DNA of 64,000 nucleotides, from positions 1 through 64,000 of the forward strand of contig NZ_PNEC01000014.1 of NCBI RefSeq assembly GCF_005886345.1. The letters run 5' to 3'. Positions 28,320-36,465 of this stretch are shown here, in pieces (the stretch's first letter is position 1; each line of letters starts with the position of its first letter). The stretch is from Pseudoalteromonas phenolica (GTDB lineage Bacteria > Pseudomonadota > Gammaproteobacteria > Enterobacterales > Alteromonadaceae). The translations under genes were made by a program, and so were the position numbers. The notes below the pieces were generated by a model. That model searched no databases and was not told the DNA's origin. It saw nothing but the letters and a program-made list of their open reading frames with translations.

Positions 28320-28357
28320 GGTTAATAAACATTTTTTTAAAAAAAAGTTTATTAACC
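28320..28357. repeat. 38-bp near-perfect palindrome
   Basis: GGTTAATAAAC (28320-28330) and GTTTATTAACC (28347-28357) flank a run of seven T and eight A. The whole is a palindrome with one mismatch. It lies in the promoter or 5' part of the CsrC-like RNA. It might be a protein-binding site, a 5' stem-loop of the RNA or a cruciform. Confidence 0.7.
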
Positions 28358-28416
28358 ATTAAGAAAACCATAAAAAACAACAGCATAGAATATAAAAAAG
28401 GATGAAATTAAGTAAA

Positions 28417-28471
28417 GTCTCACAGGATGGAATGGCAAATGTCTTACACTATTGGTAGGAATTGTCTAACA
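28417..28471 (-). promoter_or_regulatory. Three TGTNAGAC direct repeats
   Basis: On the minus strand TGTTAGAC (28464-28471), TGTAAGAC (28441-28448) and TGTGAGAC (28417-28424) repeat every 23-24 bp just upstream of the proposed CsrC-like promoter. They resemble half of the TGTAAG...CTTACA element bound by UvrY/GacA-type regulators that activate csrB/csrC/rsm RNAs. No full palindrome is present, so binding is a guess. Confidence 0.4.
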
Positions 28472-28485
28472 AACAATCAGGGATC

Positions 28486-28511
28486 AAAAAAGGCAGCCAG
28501 TGCTGCCTTTT
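28486..28511 (-). terminator. Terminator of cytochrome c4 gene
   Basis: AAAAGGCAGC and GCTGCCTTTT form a perfect 10-bp stem with a four-base loop and T run on the minus strand, 63 bp past the stop. Confidence 0.85.
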
Positions 28512-28573
28512 GACTAAGATATAGTTTATTATCAGAAAGATATCTAAACTATACTACTTTAGTAGCCTAGCGA

Positions 28574-29206
28574 TTAGTGCAAGCCACCTAAGTATTTAGA
28601 TAAGACTTCAATATCTTTATCAGTTAGCTTTGAAGCAATATCACGCATCATGCCATTCATGTCATTATTACGCTTACCATCACGGAATTTTTCAAGCTGT
28701 GCTTTGATATATTCAGGGTGCTGGAAAGAGATTTTAGGGAAGTTAGCTAATGACGTGCCGTTACCTCTTGGTCCGTGACATGCTGCACATGAAGGAATAC
28801 CACGCTCAGCATCACCTGACATGTAAAGCTTTTTGCCTACAACCACAACATCTTCAGGAGTTGTGCCTGCACTCATTGACAATGACGCGAAATAAGCAGA
28901 TAAATCTTTCATATCCTGATCTGATAGTGGCATAGCCATACCACTCATCACTGGATCCATACGCCCTTCAGTACCACCAGAAGTCATACCAAGCTTAAAC
29001 TCTTTCAGCTGCTTATAGATATAATCTGCATGTTGGCCTGCAATTTTTGGATAGATAGTTACAGGAGCATTGCCATCAGGGCCGTGACACGCGGCACAAG
29101 TAGCAGCTTTCGCTTTACCTGCTTCGGCATCGCCGTCAAATGCTAGTGCGTTGCTCGCTGACAAGCTACCAAGCAACATTGTTAAAGTTAATGCTATTTT
29201 TTTCAT
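28574..29206 (-). CDS. Dihaem cytochrome c4
   Basis: The 210-residue periplasmic protein has a signal peptide (cut after about residue 22, ALA) and two c-type haem sites, CAACH at 37-41 and 140-144, in two similar halves. Methionine ligands are expected in GGMAMPLSD-like stretches of each half. It probably carries electrons to a terminal oxidase such as the cbb3 enzyme served by CcoG. It is divergent from engB. Confidence 0.94.
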   Translation of the reverse strand: MKKIALTLTMLLGSLSASNALAFDGDAEAGKAKAATCAACHGPDGNAPVTIYPKIAGQHADYIYKQLKEFKLGMTSGGTEGRMDPVMSGMAMPLSDQDMKDLSAYFASLSMSAGTTPEDVVVVGKKLYMSGDAERGIPSCAACHGPRGNGTSLANFPKISFQHPEYIKAQLEKFRDGKRNNDMNGMMRDIASKLTDKDIEVLSKYLGGLH

Positions 29207-29513
29207 GGTAAATTCTCTGTTTCCGACCCTGTAATTAATACCTAGCAGTTGAAACGCCTATTTTCAGGGTTGCTAGGGAAAAATCAATGCTATTTTTACT
29301 TTGCTAGTTGGCTATTCTACACGATTTAATTTTTTCTGGCACGTTTTCTACTCATATTAGACTTATAAATTATAGGGTTTTGACCTAGATTAATTTTAAA
29401 AATCAATAAAAAGCCACTGTAATCACTATATCAAGTGTAAATGCTTGCTTTTGCCAAATAACTAACTGGTATAAAATAGCACAATTAATATCTTCAATCT
29501 GTCAGGAGAGCCC
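29207..29513. other. Divergent intergenic region, cytochrome c4 / engB
   Basis: These 307 bp hold the promoters of both genes. A -10-like TATAAA lies at 29470-29475 for engB, with a weak -35. No repeat, operator or RNA structure was recognised. Confidence 0.5.
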
Positions 29514-30176
29514 GTGATCAAGTCACGTATGAAATACCAAACAGCCACATTTATTACCAGTGCACCAGATATCAGCCGTCTACCAATTGATTCTGGTATT
29601 GAGGTCGCATTTGCTGGCCGTTCGAACGCGGGTAAATCAAGTGCATTAAATGCACTGACCGATCAAAAGCTAGCAAGAACCAGTAAGACACCGGGTCGAA
29701 CGCAACTTATTAACACCTTCGAATTAGATGAAGAGAAACGTTTAATCGATTTACCGGGTTATGGCTTTGCAAAAGTCCCATTAGAGATGAAGAAAAAGTG
29801 GCAACGCGCGCTAGGCGAATACTTACAAAAGCGAAAGAGCCTCAAAGGTATCGTTGTACTCATGGATATTCGCCATCCTCTTAAAGATTTGGATATGGAC
29901 CTAATTAACTGGGCGGTCGATTCAGAAATCCCAGTATTGGCACTATTAACCAAAGCAGATAAATTAAAGCAAGGTAAGCGTAAAGCTGAAGTGCTTCAGA
30001 TTAAAAAGAAATTAGCTGAACTCGACGCAGACATTACCGTGTGTGCTTTCTCTTCATTAAAAGGCATTGGCTTAAAAGAGCTAGCTTGGAAACTTGATGA
30101 CTGGTACTTAGGCCCTTATAAGCCTGAAGATGACGTTGAAACAGAGTCAGAGCCTGAGCAGCCAGACTCTGAATAA
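29514..30176 (+). CDS. engB: Ribosome biogenesis GTPase EngB (YihA/YsxC)
   Basis: EngB is an essential GTPase needed for late assembly of the 50S subunit. The 220 residues contain G1 GRSNAGKSS (35-43), G3 DLPGYG (79-84) and G4 TKAD (about 146). It starts with GTG, supported by AGGAG five bases before; an internal ATG at 29529 would be shorter. The C-terminal tail is acidic. It is convergent with the DUF1285 gene. Confidence 0.96.
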   Translation: MIKSRMKYQTATFITSAPDISRLPIDSGIEVAFAGRSNAGKSSALNALTDQKLARTSKTPGRTQLINTFELDEEKRLIDLPGYGFAKVPLEMKKKWQRALGEYLQKRKSLKGIVVLMDIRHPLKDLDMDLINWAVDSEIPVLALLTKADKLKQGKRKAEVLQIKKKLAELDADITVCAFSSLKGIGLKELAWKLDDWYLGPYKPEDDVETESEPEQPDSE

Positions 30177-30181
30177 GTATT

Positions 30182-30700
30182 TTAAGTCAGATAATATGAC
30201 TGTCCCGCTGAGTTAAGATAAAGACCTTTGTTATCTTGCTCAGCGATTTCTGCCCACTGATAATAAACCGCCCTATTTACCCTCGCCGCCAAGCCATAGT
30301 TCAACTTTAAATAAGGTACTTCTTGCCCTTGATATAAACGAATTTCGATTTCAAATTCACCCAATATTGGCCATTCTCGTTCAAGATTATCTTGGCAAAC
30401 AATTACATTACCTTGCTCTGAAATTATTATTCGCCAACCAACAATGATAAATGGCACATCTTCTACATCGACCTCACATTGTTCTGCAGGTGTTGTAACG
30501 GTATAAACACTATTCTGACACTGCAATACACTGGCAAATAACCGACAAAGTGCCTGCCTTTTAATTTCGGAGTCTTGATAGTACCAACGCCCTTCTTTAT
30601 CAATGCGAATATCACCGCTACTGCAAGTTTGTTGTGGCCACTTTTCGGTTGGCGCGTGCGGCGTCAGTAACGCCGCTTGTAATTCATTCAGGCTATGCAT
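30182..30700 (-). CDS. DUF1285 protein
   Basis: The 172-residue soluble protein has the family's N-terminal GDIRIDKEGRWYYQDSEI segment and then a beta-rich fold with VEDVPFIIVGW. Function is unknown. It lies 27 bp after the YceI gene on the same strand and 5 bp from convergent engB. No signal peptide is seen. Confidence 0.82.
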   Translation of the reverse strand: MHSLNELQAALLTPHAPTEKWPQQTCSSGDIRIDKEGRWYYQDSEIKRQALCRLFASVLQCQNSVYTVTTPAEQCEVDVEDVPFIIVGWRIIISEQGNVIVCQDNLEREWPILGEFEIEIRLYQGQEVPYLKLNYGLAARVNRAVYYQWAEIAEQDNKGLYLNSAGQSYYLT

Positions 30701-30727
30701 TTCTATCTAACCAGGTGCTCGGGATAA

Positions 30728-31297
30728 CTAAAAATCTTGCTGGTTAAATACCAAAGTAAAGGTCACAGGTACAGATTTCGCAATGCTATCTAGCCCTGCA
30801 ATTTTACGCAGCGCTTCGATACCCTGTTCAAGTTTATAATCAGCGGCATTCACTAAAACAGCTTTAGTCGGGCTAACGATTAATTGCCTTGCCGTTTGCA
30901 CAACCGCAAGGTCTAACATGAGCTGTTGCTTTTGACCATGCAGGTTAAGTGTCACTGGTACTGATTTTAGTACTTGATGGCCTAATTTTAAGCTGCCTAA
31001 ATACGGCACTAAATCGGCTTCAATCACAGCTTTAGGAAATTGCGCGACATTAAACAACATTTTTTGCATGCGCTCATTACGAATAGGGATCAGCGACTCA
31101 ACACTCGCCAACTCAATCACCATGCTTAATTGATTGTCATCTATCTGCGCTGCAAGTTTTCCAAAATGATGGTTTTCAGCAATGCTGTTTTTCTTAATAG
31201 AAGTGAAGCTCAGTTGGCTTGCATCATTATCTAATTGCCAGGCTGCAAATGCTTGAGTCGACAGTAAAGACAGAGAAAGAAGTAAAGGTTTAAGCAT
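30728..31297 (-). CDS. YceI family periplasmic protein
   Basis: The 189-residue protein has a signal peptide (about 1-18, AFA) and a lipocalin-like YceI domain with WQLDNDASQLSFTSIKKN at its start. Members bind isoprenoid quinones or other lipids in the periplasm, by family knowledge. It starts the YceI-DUF1285 pair. A dispersed repeat and a candidate small RNA lie upstream. Confidence 0.88.
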   Translation of the reverse strand: MLKPLLLSLSLLSTQAFAAWQLDNDASQLSFTSIKKNSIAENHHFGKLAAQIDDNQLSMVIELASVESLIPIRNERMQKMLFNVAQFPKAVIEADLVPYLGSLKLGHQVLKSVPVTLNLHGQKQQLMLDLAVVQTARQLIVSPTKAVLVNAADYKLEQGIEALRKIAGLDSIAKSVPVTFTLVFNQQDF

Positions 31298-31332
31298 GAC
31301 GAGTCCTATCTAAAATTATTTGTTAGCGGATT

Positions 31333-31484
31333 ATACCAATCCTCAATCATTTTCAGGGATTAAAACTGATGCTACCCACGTTGAAAATTTCTTATTTAGA
31401 ACAACTAAACAGCAAAATTTTCGCCTTGCTAGCAACGAGTTTTCTTTGCCTCAAAATAGATCGCTTTATTAAGAGTATTGGTAT
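31333..31484 (+). repeat. Dispersed intergenic repeat, copy 2
   Basis: This 152-bp element begins ATACCAATCCTCAATCATTT and ends with TTGGTAT, and has internal near-inverse segments, so it is MITE-like. It matches the reverse complement of 24519-24633 in its outer parts. I know of similar repeats in intergenic regions of Pseudoalteromonas, from memory. No transposase is associated. It sits between the YceI gene and the candidate small RNA. Confidence 0.65.
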
Positions 31485-31594
31485 CACGGTATAAATTTGA
31501 AAACCGATTTCGCAAAAATTGAATTAATGTCAGAACGGTACAGTGTAACTGTCGAAGAATTATGAAGGAATTAAAAAGAATAAAAGTCGCCAAG

Positions 31595-31626
31595 AAAAAA
31601 ACGGCCCTCGAAAACTAGGAAGGCCG
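31595..31626 (-). terminator. Terminator of candidate small RNA
   Basis: CGGCCTTC pairs with GAGGGCCG over 8 bp (one wobble), followed by seven T on the minus strand. Confidence 0.8.
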
Positions 31627-31727
31627 CTATAGCAATTCTGGGGAGAAGCTATCAATACTCTGTATCTTCTTGCGAGAGATACATCATCAACAGGATGTCC
31701 TACAGGATGAGGACGCGCGCACTGTAA
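31595..31727 (-). ncRNA. Candidate small RNA downstream of polA
   Basis: A strong intrinsic terminator lies here on the minus strand with no gene before it. The 130 nt upstream can fold into GTCCT/AGGAC, a 7-bp TGTATCT/AGATACA hairpin and an ATAGC/GCTAT hairpin. A weak promoter (TACAGT at 31721-31726) precedes it. In enterics and vibrios the Spot 42 RNA lies at exactly this position, downstream of polA and read in the same direction. The conserved Spot 42 sequence is not visible, so it is either a very diverged relative or a different RNA. Confidence 0.5.
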
Positions 31728-31888
31728 CAAATGGATACAAAAAAATAAATGCTAAAAAGCAAAACTTAGGCCAATTTGATATTTTTTAAACATTCTGTTG
31801 TCTAAGTTTACGCTTTTTTTACTTTATAGCCCTTGTAAGCCCCGCTATATCTGAGCACTAACTTAATTGCTCTATTTTCTTCAGACAT

Positions 31889-31916
31889 AAAAAAAGAGGC
31901 ATAAAGCCTCTTTTTT
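31889..31916 (-). terminator. Terminator of polA
   Basis: AAAAAGAGGC and GCCTCTTTTT with an ATAAA loop; T runs on both sides make it able to work in either direction. It lies just past the polA stop. Confidence 0.85.
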
Positions 31917-31934
31917 AAAGTTCTAGTAAGCTAA

Positions 31935-34682
31935 TTAGTGTGCTTGTTCCCAGTTATCGCCGTAATCAGCTTCAACTAACAATGGCACATCTAAACTGGC
32001 CGCTTCGCTCATTAAAGAACAAATGCGTTCGCTAAACGCGTCAACTTTATCTTTCGCTATTTCAAATACTAATTCATCGTGTACTTGCATAAGCAGTTTG
32101 ATGTCATTGGTCGTTTGTGTAGCGAGCCAATCCGCCACTTTCAGCATGGCTTTTTTGATGATATCAGCAGCGGTGCCTTGCATTGGTGCATTGATCGCTG
32201 CGCGTTCTGCCGCCTTGCGACGCGCACCATTTCTTGCCTTGATATCTGGCAAATGCAAGCGACGGCCAAATAGCGTTTCGACATACCCTTTTTCAGCCGC
32301 TTCTTCGCGCGTTCGCTCCATATATTCGAGTACACCCGGGAAGCGCTCAAAATACTTATCCATATAATGCTGTGCTTCATTACGTGGAATATCGAGCTGA
32401 CGCGCTAAACCAAAGGCACTCATGCCGTAGATCAAACCGAAGTTAACCGCTTTTGCTTTACGACGCATGTCCGAGGTGACTTCTTCAAGCGGAACACCGA
32501 ATACTTCTGAAGCCGTTGCACTGTGTACGTCTTTACCTTCAGCGAATGCTTTCAATAAACCGGCATCTTGTGACAAGTGCGCCATAATACGCAATTCAAT
32601 CTGGCTGTAGTCCGCCGCCAAGATCACGTGCCCTTCATCGGCAATAAATGCCTGACGAATACGACGACCAGCTTCGTTACGAATTGGAATATTCTGTAAG
32701 TTTGGATCGCTTGAGCTTAGACGGCCTGTTGCAGTCACAGCCTGATGATAAGAGGTATGCACACGACCCGTTTCAGGGTTCACAAGCTTAGGCAGCTTCT
32801 CAGTATAAGTAGACTTAAGCTTAGCTAAACCACGATGTTCAATGATAAGTTTCGGCAACGGATAATCATGTGCTAATTCTTGCAGTACTTCTTCAGCCGT
32901 TGAAGGGGCACCTTTAGGGGTTTTCTTCAATACCGGCAAGCCAAGCTTATCGAATAAGATCGCTTGTAATTGCTTAGTCGAACTTAAGTTAAATTCTTCC
33001 CCTGCAATCTCGTACGCTTCTTTTTCAAGCTCAGTTAGTCGCGCAGCGATTTCGACACTTTGCTCGGCCAACATTTGGCTATCAATTTTCACACCGGTGC
33101 GCTCGATATCTGATAACACAGATAGTAACGGCAGTTCAATGTCGTTAAATACAGGGAGCAGCTCTGATTGCTCTTTCAGCATAGGCCAAAGTTGATTATG
33201 CAAACGTAATGTAATGTCTGCGTCTTCTGCGGCGTAAGGTGCAGCTTTCTCTAGCTCAATTTGATTGAATGTAAGTTGCGCTTTACCTTTACCGGCAATT
33301 TCTTCAAAACTGATATTTTTATGGCCTAAATATTTTAGTGCCAGCGAGTCCATATCATGACGTGTGCCCACACTATTAAATACATAAGACTCAAGCATAG
33401 TATCAAAAGCGATGCCATTCAGTTCTAAACCAGCTCTAGCTAATACGCTTTTATCGTATTTAAGGTTCTGGCCCACTTTTTTCACACTGTCGTCAGCCAG
33501 AATTGGACCTAATACGTCGAATACTAGCTCTTTCGAAAGTTGCTCCGGTGCGCCCATGTAATCATGCGCAATCGGTAAGTAAGCAGCTTCCCCTTCTGTC
33601 ACGGCAAAGCTCATACCAACCAAGTCAGCTTGCATATAGTCTAAGCTGGTTGTTTCGGTATCAAATGCTATTAGCTCTGCACTTTTAAGCTTTTCGGCCC
33701 AAGCGGTTAACTGAGCTTCAGTTAAAATGGTTTCGTAATGTGCTTCGATTTTTTTCGCTTCAGGCTGTGCTTGCTCTGCTGCAGTTTTAGGCGCTTCTTT
33801 TCCGTCGAGTAACTCACTGAGCCAACGCTTAAATTCACATTGCCCATAAAGTTCGATCAAACGATCTTTATTCATATCGGCAATCGCGAAAGTCTCTAGG
33901 TTTTGCTCTACTTCAACGTCTAATTTAATGGTCGCTAATTCATAAGACAGTTCTAGTTGCGCTTTATGTTCTTCTAGCTTTTTGGACATGGTTTTAGAAC
34001 CACGGAACCCAAGACCCGCAATGTCATCTAGTCTTTCATAGAGTGACTTAATAGAACCAATGCCTTGCAGCATAGCCAGTGCAGTTTTTTCACCCACACC
34101 AGGTACACCTGGGATGTTATCGACCTTATCACCCATCAGGGCTAGATAATCAATGATAAGCTCAGGACCAATACCAAACTTATCAACCACCCCTTGTGGA
34201 TCTAGTACGGTGTCAGTCATGGTATTAATTAAGGTGACATGCTCATTCACGAGTTGAGCCATGTCTTTATCGCCCGTACTGATCAACACATGACGCTGTT
34301 GCTCAGACGCAATGCGCGCAAAAGTACCAATCACATCATCGGCCTCAACGCCTGTGATACTGACTAAAGGTAAACCCATCGCTTTGATGATCTCATGGAT
34401 CGGTTCAATTTGCGTACGCAGATCATCAGGCATCGGCGGGCGGTGCGCTTTATATTCGCTGTACATTTCATTTCTAAATGTCGGACCCTTGGCGTCAAAT
34501 ACCACAACCATATGGCTCGGGTTAAATTGCCTAACCAGGCTCTTCAACATATTGATCACACCATAGATGGCACCCGTCGCTTCACCTTTTGAATTGGTTA
34601 AATGCGGTGGAGCATGATACGCACGGAATAAATAAGAAGAACCATCGACCAAGATCAAAGGATTTTCGGGGATCTGAGACAT
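31935..34682 (-). CDS. polA: DNA polymerase I
   Basis: PolA repairs gaps and removes RNA primers. The 915 residues contain the 5'-3' exonuclease domain (about 1-290), the proofreading domain with intact FDTETTSLD (about 341-349) and the polymerase domain with [18 protein letters not shown] and QVHDELVFE. All catalytic acids are present, so both exonucleases appear active. It is monocistronic: a terminator follows and a 419-bp region with DnaA-like boxes precedes it. Confidence 0.98.
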   Translation of the reverse strand: MSQIPENPLILVDGSSYLFRAYHAPPHLTNSKGEATGAIYGVINMLKSLVRQFNPSHMVVVFDAKGPTFRNEMYSEYKAHRPPMPDDLRTQIEPIHEIIKAMGLPLVSITGVEADDVIGTFARIASEQQRHVLISTGDKDMAQLVNEHVTLINTMTDTVLDPQGVVDKFGIGPELIIDYLALMGDKVDNIPGVPGVGEKTALAMLQGIGSIKSLYERLDDIAGLGFRGSKTMSKKLEEHKAQLELSYELATIKLDVEVEQNLETFAIADMNKDRLIELYGQCEFKRWLSELLDGKEAPKTAAEQAQPEAKKIEAHYETILTEAQLTAWAEKLKSAELIAFDTETTSLDYMQADLVGMSFAVTEGEAAYLPIAHDYMGAPEQLSKELVFDVLGPILADDSVKKVGQNLKYDKSVLARAGLELNGIAFDTMLESYVFNSVGTRHDMDSLALKYLGHKNISFEEIAGKGKAQLTFNQIELEKAAPYAAEDADITLRLHNQLWPMLKEQSELLPVFNDIELPLLSVLSDIERTGVKIDSQMLAEQSVEIAARLTELEKEAYEIAGEEFNLSSTKQLQAILFDKLGLPVLKKTPKGAPSTAEEVLQELAHDYPLPKLIIEHRGLAKLKSTYTEKLPKLVNPETGRVHTSYHQAVTATGRLSSSDPNLQNIPIRNEAGRRIRQAFIADEGHVILAADYSQIELRIMAHLSQDAGLLKAFAEGKDVHSATASEVFGVPLEEVTSDMRRKAKAVNFGLIYGMSAFGLARQLDIPRNEAQHYMDKYFERFPGVLEYMERTREEAAEKGYVETLFGRRLHLPDIKARNGARRKAAERAAINAPMQGTAADIIKKAMLKVADWLATQTTNDIKLLMQVHDELVFEIAKDKVDAFSERICSLMSEAASLDVPLLVEADYGDNWEQAH

Positions 34683-35101
34683 AATTTAGTGGATCCTAAA
34701 TGAACTTTTAAAAACCCAGTAAGAATGCCATAAGCAAGCGGATAACTCGAGTAATTATGTCCAGATAAAGCCTATTAGAAGTAGAACAATCTGTGGATAA
34801 CTTTGTAGATAAAGATGTAAATATTCAGGATGTAAATTTCAAGATCGAGAAAACAGCCCTAAAACCTTTGATTTTAAGGGGGTTTAACATTTTGCGCTTA
34901 AACAGAAATATAAAGCGAAATGTGGAAAAGCTAATTTATTGGCGGTCATTGCCACTGTTATTATTTACCACTCTTCCAAAGCGGGCAGACATACTACCAA
35001 GATTTGATCAGAGATCAAACAAGATCCTTTATAATTTTTTGATCTGAACATACACTACTTTCAATATAAATAGATTTATCAACTTTAAAGAAGGAAAAAC
35101 C
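34683..35101. promoter_or_regulatory. Divergent polA-elbB region with DnaA boxes and GATC cluster
   Basis: A perfect DnaA box on the minus strand (TTATCCACA, seen as TGTGGATAA at 34792-34800) is followed 12 bp on by a one-mismatch box (TGTAGATAA, about 34803-34813 region). Four GATC sites occur within about 45 bp at 35003-35043 in very AT-rich DNA. This may be DnaA- or SeqA-type control. No other oriC features or full box array are present. Confidence 0.45.
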
Positions 35102-35752
35102 ATGAAGAAAGTCGCGATAATACTAAGTGGCTGTGGCGTGTTTGATGGTGCCGAGATCCATGAGTCTGTTCTAACTATGTTGCATTTAGAAATGGCAGGA
35201 GCAAGCTACCAATGCTTCGCACCAAATATTGATCAACACCATGTGGTTAATCATCTTAACGGCGAAGAAATGAACCAAAAGCGCAACGTACTTATTGAAG
35301 CTGCACGGATTGCGAGAGGTGAAATACATGACCTTGAGACGCTTAATGCAAATGACTTTGATGCACTCGCGATCCCTGGTGGTTTTGGCGTAGCGAAAAA
35401 CTTAAGTGACTTTGCGTTTAAAGGCGGTGATTCAACTATTCTTGCTTCATTAAAGTCGGCTTGCGAGGAATTTAATCAACAAAATAAACCTATCGCTTAT
35501 GTCTGTATTGCACCTGCACTGGTTGGCCATATACATGCTAAAGGCATCAAAGCAACCATTGGCAATGACGCAGATACCGCAGCTGCTATGTCTGCATTAG
35601 GTGCTGAACATATTAATTGTAGTGTTGATGACATTGTTATTGATGAAGCTCAAAAGGTAATTAGTACGCCAGCCTACATGCTTGCTCAGTCTATTTCAGA
35701 GGCATCCGCAGGTATTCAAAAAGCCATGGCCAAACTTGTAGAGTTAGCTTAA
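35102..35752 (+). CDS. elbB: Glyoxalase-like isoprenoid biosynthesis protein ElbB
   Basis: The 216-residue DJ-1/PfpI-fold protein matches ElbB by its N-terminus (KKVAIILSGCGVFDGAEIHES), the AIPGGFGVAKNLSDFAFKG segment and the nucleophile region IAPAL. E. coli ElbB has weak glyoxalase activity and was linked to isoprenoid or lycopene output; its physiological role is unclear. AAGGAA precedes the ATG. It stands alone. Confidence 0.9.
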   Translation: MKKVAIILSGCGVFDGAEIHESVLTMLHLEMAGASYQCFAPNIDQHHVVNHLNGEEMNQKRNVLIEAARIARGEIHDLETLNANDFDALAIPGGFGVAKNLSDFAFKGGDSTILASLKSACEEFNQQNKPIAYVCIAPALVGHIHAKGIKATIGNDADTAAAMSALGAEHINCSVDDIVIDEAQKVISTPAYMLAQSISEASAGIQKAMAKLVELA

Positions 35753-35918
35753 TCCGCTCTAAGCCAGTGACTAAAATTGCGTTAACGCAAAAAATAATCA
35801 GTTTTTAGTCTAATTTGCCAAGTTAACGTTTTATAAATCAATAGGTGGCGTTATAATCGCGTGATTATTCCGTCATCTATCGTGATTGAGCACATCACCA
35901 ACGAAGTGAGCAAGACAA

Positions 35919-36311
35919 ATGAAAAAACTTTCAGCAGCTTTATTATTGCTATCAACAACTGTTTACGCACAACCTTTTGATAATGCTTTAACTGAAGAAG
36001 CCATTAAAAAACGTTTAGCCCCTGTAGGTTCTGTATACTTAGCAGGTGCACAAGCTGCTGCACCAGCAGCGCCAACTGGCCCTCGTTCTGGTGAACAAGT
36101 TTATCAAGTTTCTTGTGCTGCATGTCACGGAACTGGTGCATTAGGCGCGCCAAAAACAGCGGACGATTGGGCAGTGCGCTTAACCAAAGGGCGTGAGTTA
36201 TTAGTAGAGCATGCGATTAATGGTTTTAATGCAATGCCTCCTCGCGGTACATGTATGGATTGTTCTGATGAAGAGATTGCGGCAGCCGTTGATTTCATGA
36301 CTAAAAAATAA
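35919..36311 (+). CDS. Cytochrome c5
   Basis: The 130-residue periplasmic monohaem protein has a signal peptide (about 1-17), an Ala/Pro-rich linker (44-56), the haem site CAACH (66-70), the axial Met in FNAMPPRG (about 106) and the extra Cys pair CMDC (112, 115), which forms the disulfide typical of cytochrome c5. It probably shuttles electrons in respiration. It is followed by a hairpin terminator. Confidence 0.93.
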   Translation: MKKLSAALLLLSTTVYAQPFDNALTEEAIKKRLAPVGSVYLAGAQAAAPAAPTGPRSGEQVYQVSCAACHGTGALGAPKTADDWAVRLTKGRELLVEHAINGFNAMPPRGTCMDCSDEEIAAAVDFMTKK

Positions 36312-36319
36312 TACTTTTT

Positions 36320-36346
36320 AATGAGAGGTGTCTATCACCTCTCATT
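36320..36346 (+). terminator. Possible terminator of cytochrome c5 gene
   Basis: An 11-bp stem AATGAGAGGTG/CACCTCTCATT with a TCTAT loop, 9 bp after the stop. The T tail is weak (TTAAATTC). Confidence 0.6.
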
Positions 36347-36465
36347 TAAATTCAATTTTTCTCAACTCCCCTTTTTGTTCCCTATTTTCCCCTTGACCCC
36401 TTTCTGCAAAAGTGAAATTATACGTTTAATAAATAAGCAAGATTAATAATAACTGGGTAAAATCA

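Larger units (their letters stand above)
27985..28381 (-). ncRNA. CsrB/CsrC-family RNA, CsrA antagonist (csrC-like)
   Basis: The minus strand from 28299 to 28051 contains ten GGA motifs, eight of them as ANGGA (four ATGGA, two ACGGA), separated by A-rich linkers. This is the signature of CsrB/CsrC-type RNAs, which bind and sequester CsrA. The transcript ends at an intrinsic terminator (27986-28016). In E. coli csrC lies between engB (yihA) and yihI and is read in the same direction as yihI; here the position and orientation agree, with a methyltransferase and cytochrome c4 gene inserted. The 5' end is uncertain: a TATTCT/TTTACT promoter would start it near 28381, while GGA motifs begin at 28299. 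Confidence 0.72.

Noticed and set aside
31595..31740. Spot 42 (spf)
   Set aside because: The position fits, but the conserved Spot 42 5' and core sequence cannot be found on either strand, so the RNA is left unnamed.
34793..35047. 84-codon ORF between polA and elbB
   Set aside because: It starts in a DnaA box, is AT-rich and basic without features, and lies in the divergent promoter region.
34683..35101. Chromosomal origin oriC
   Set aside because: Only two DnaA boxes and no mnmG/mioC or dnaA neighbours; a complete origin would show more boxes and a clear unwinding element.
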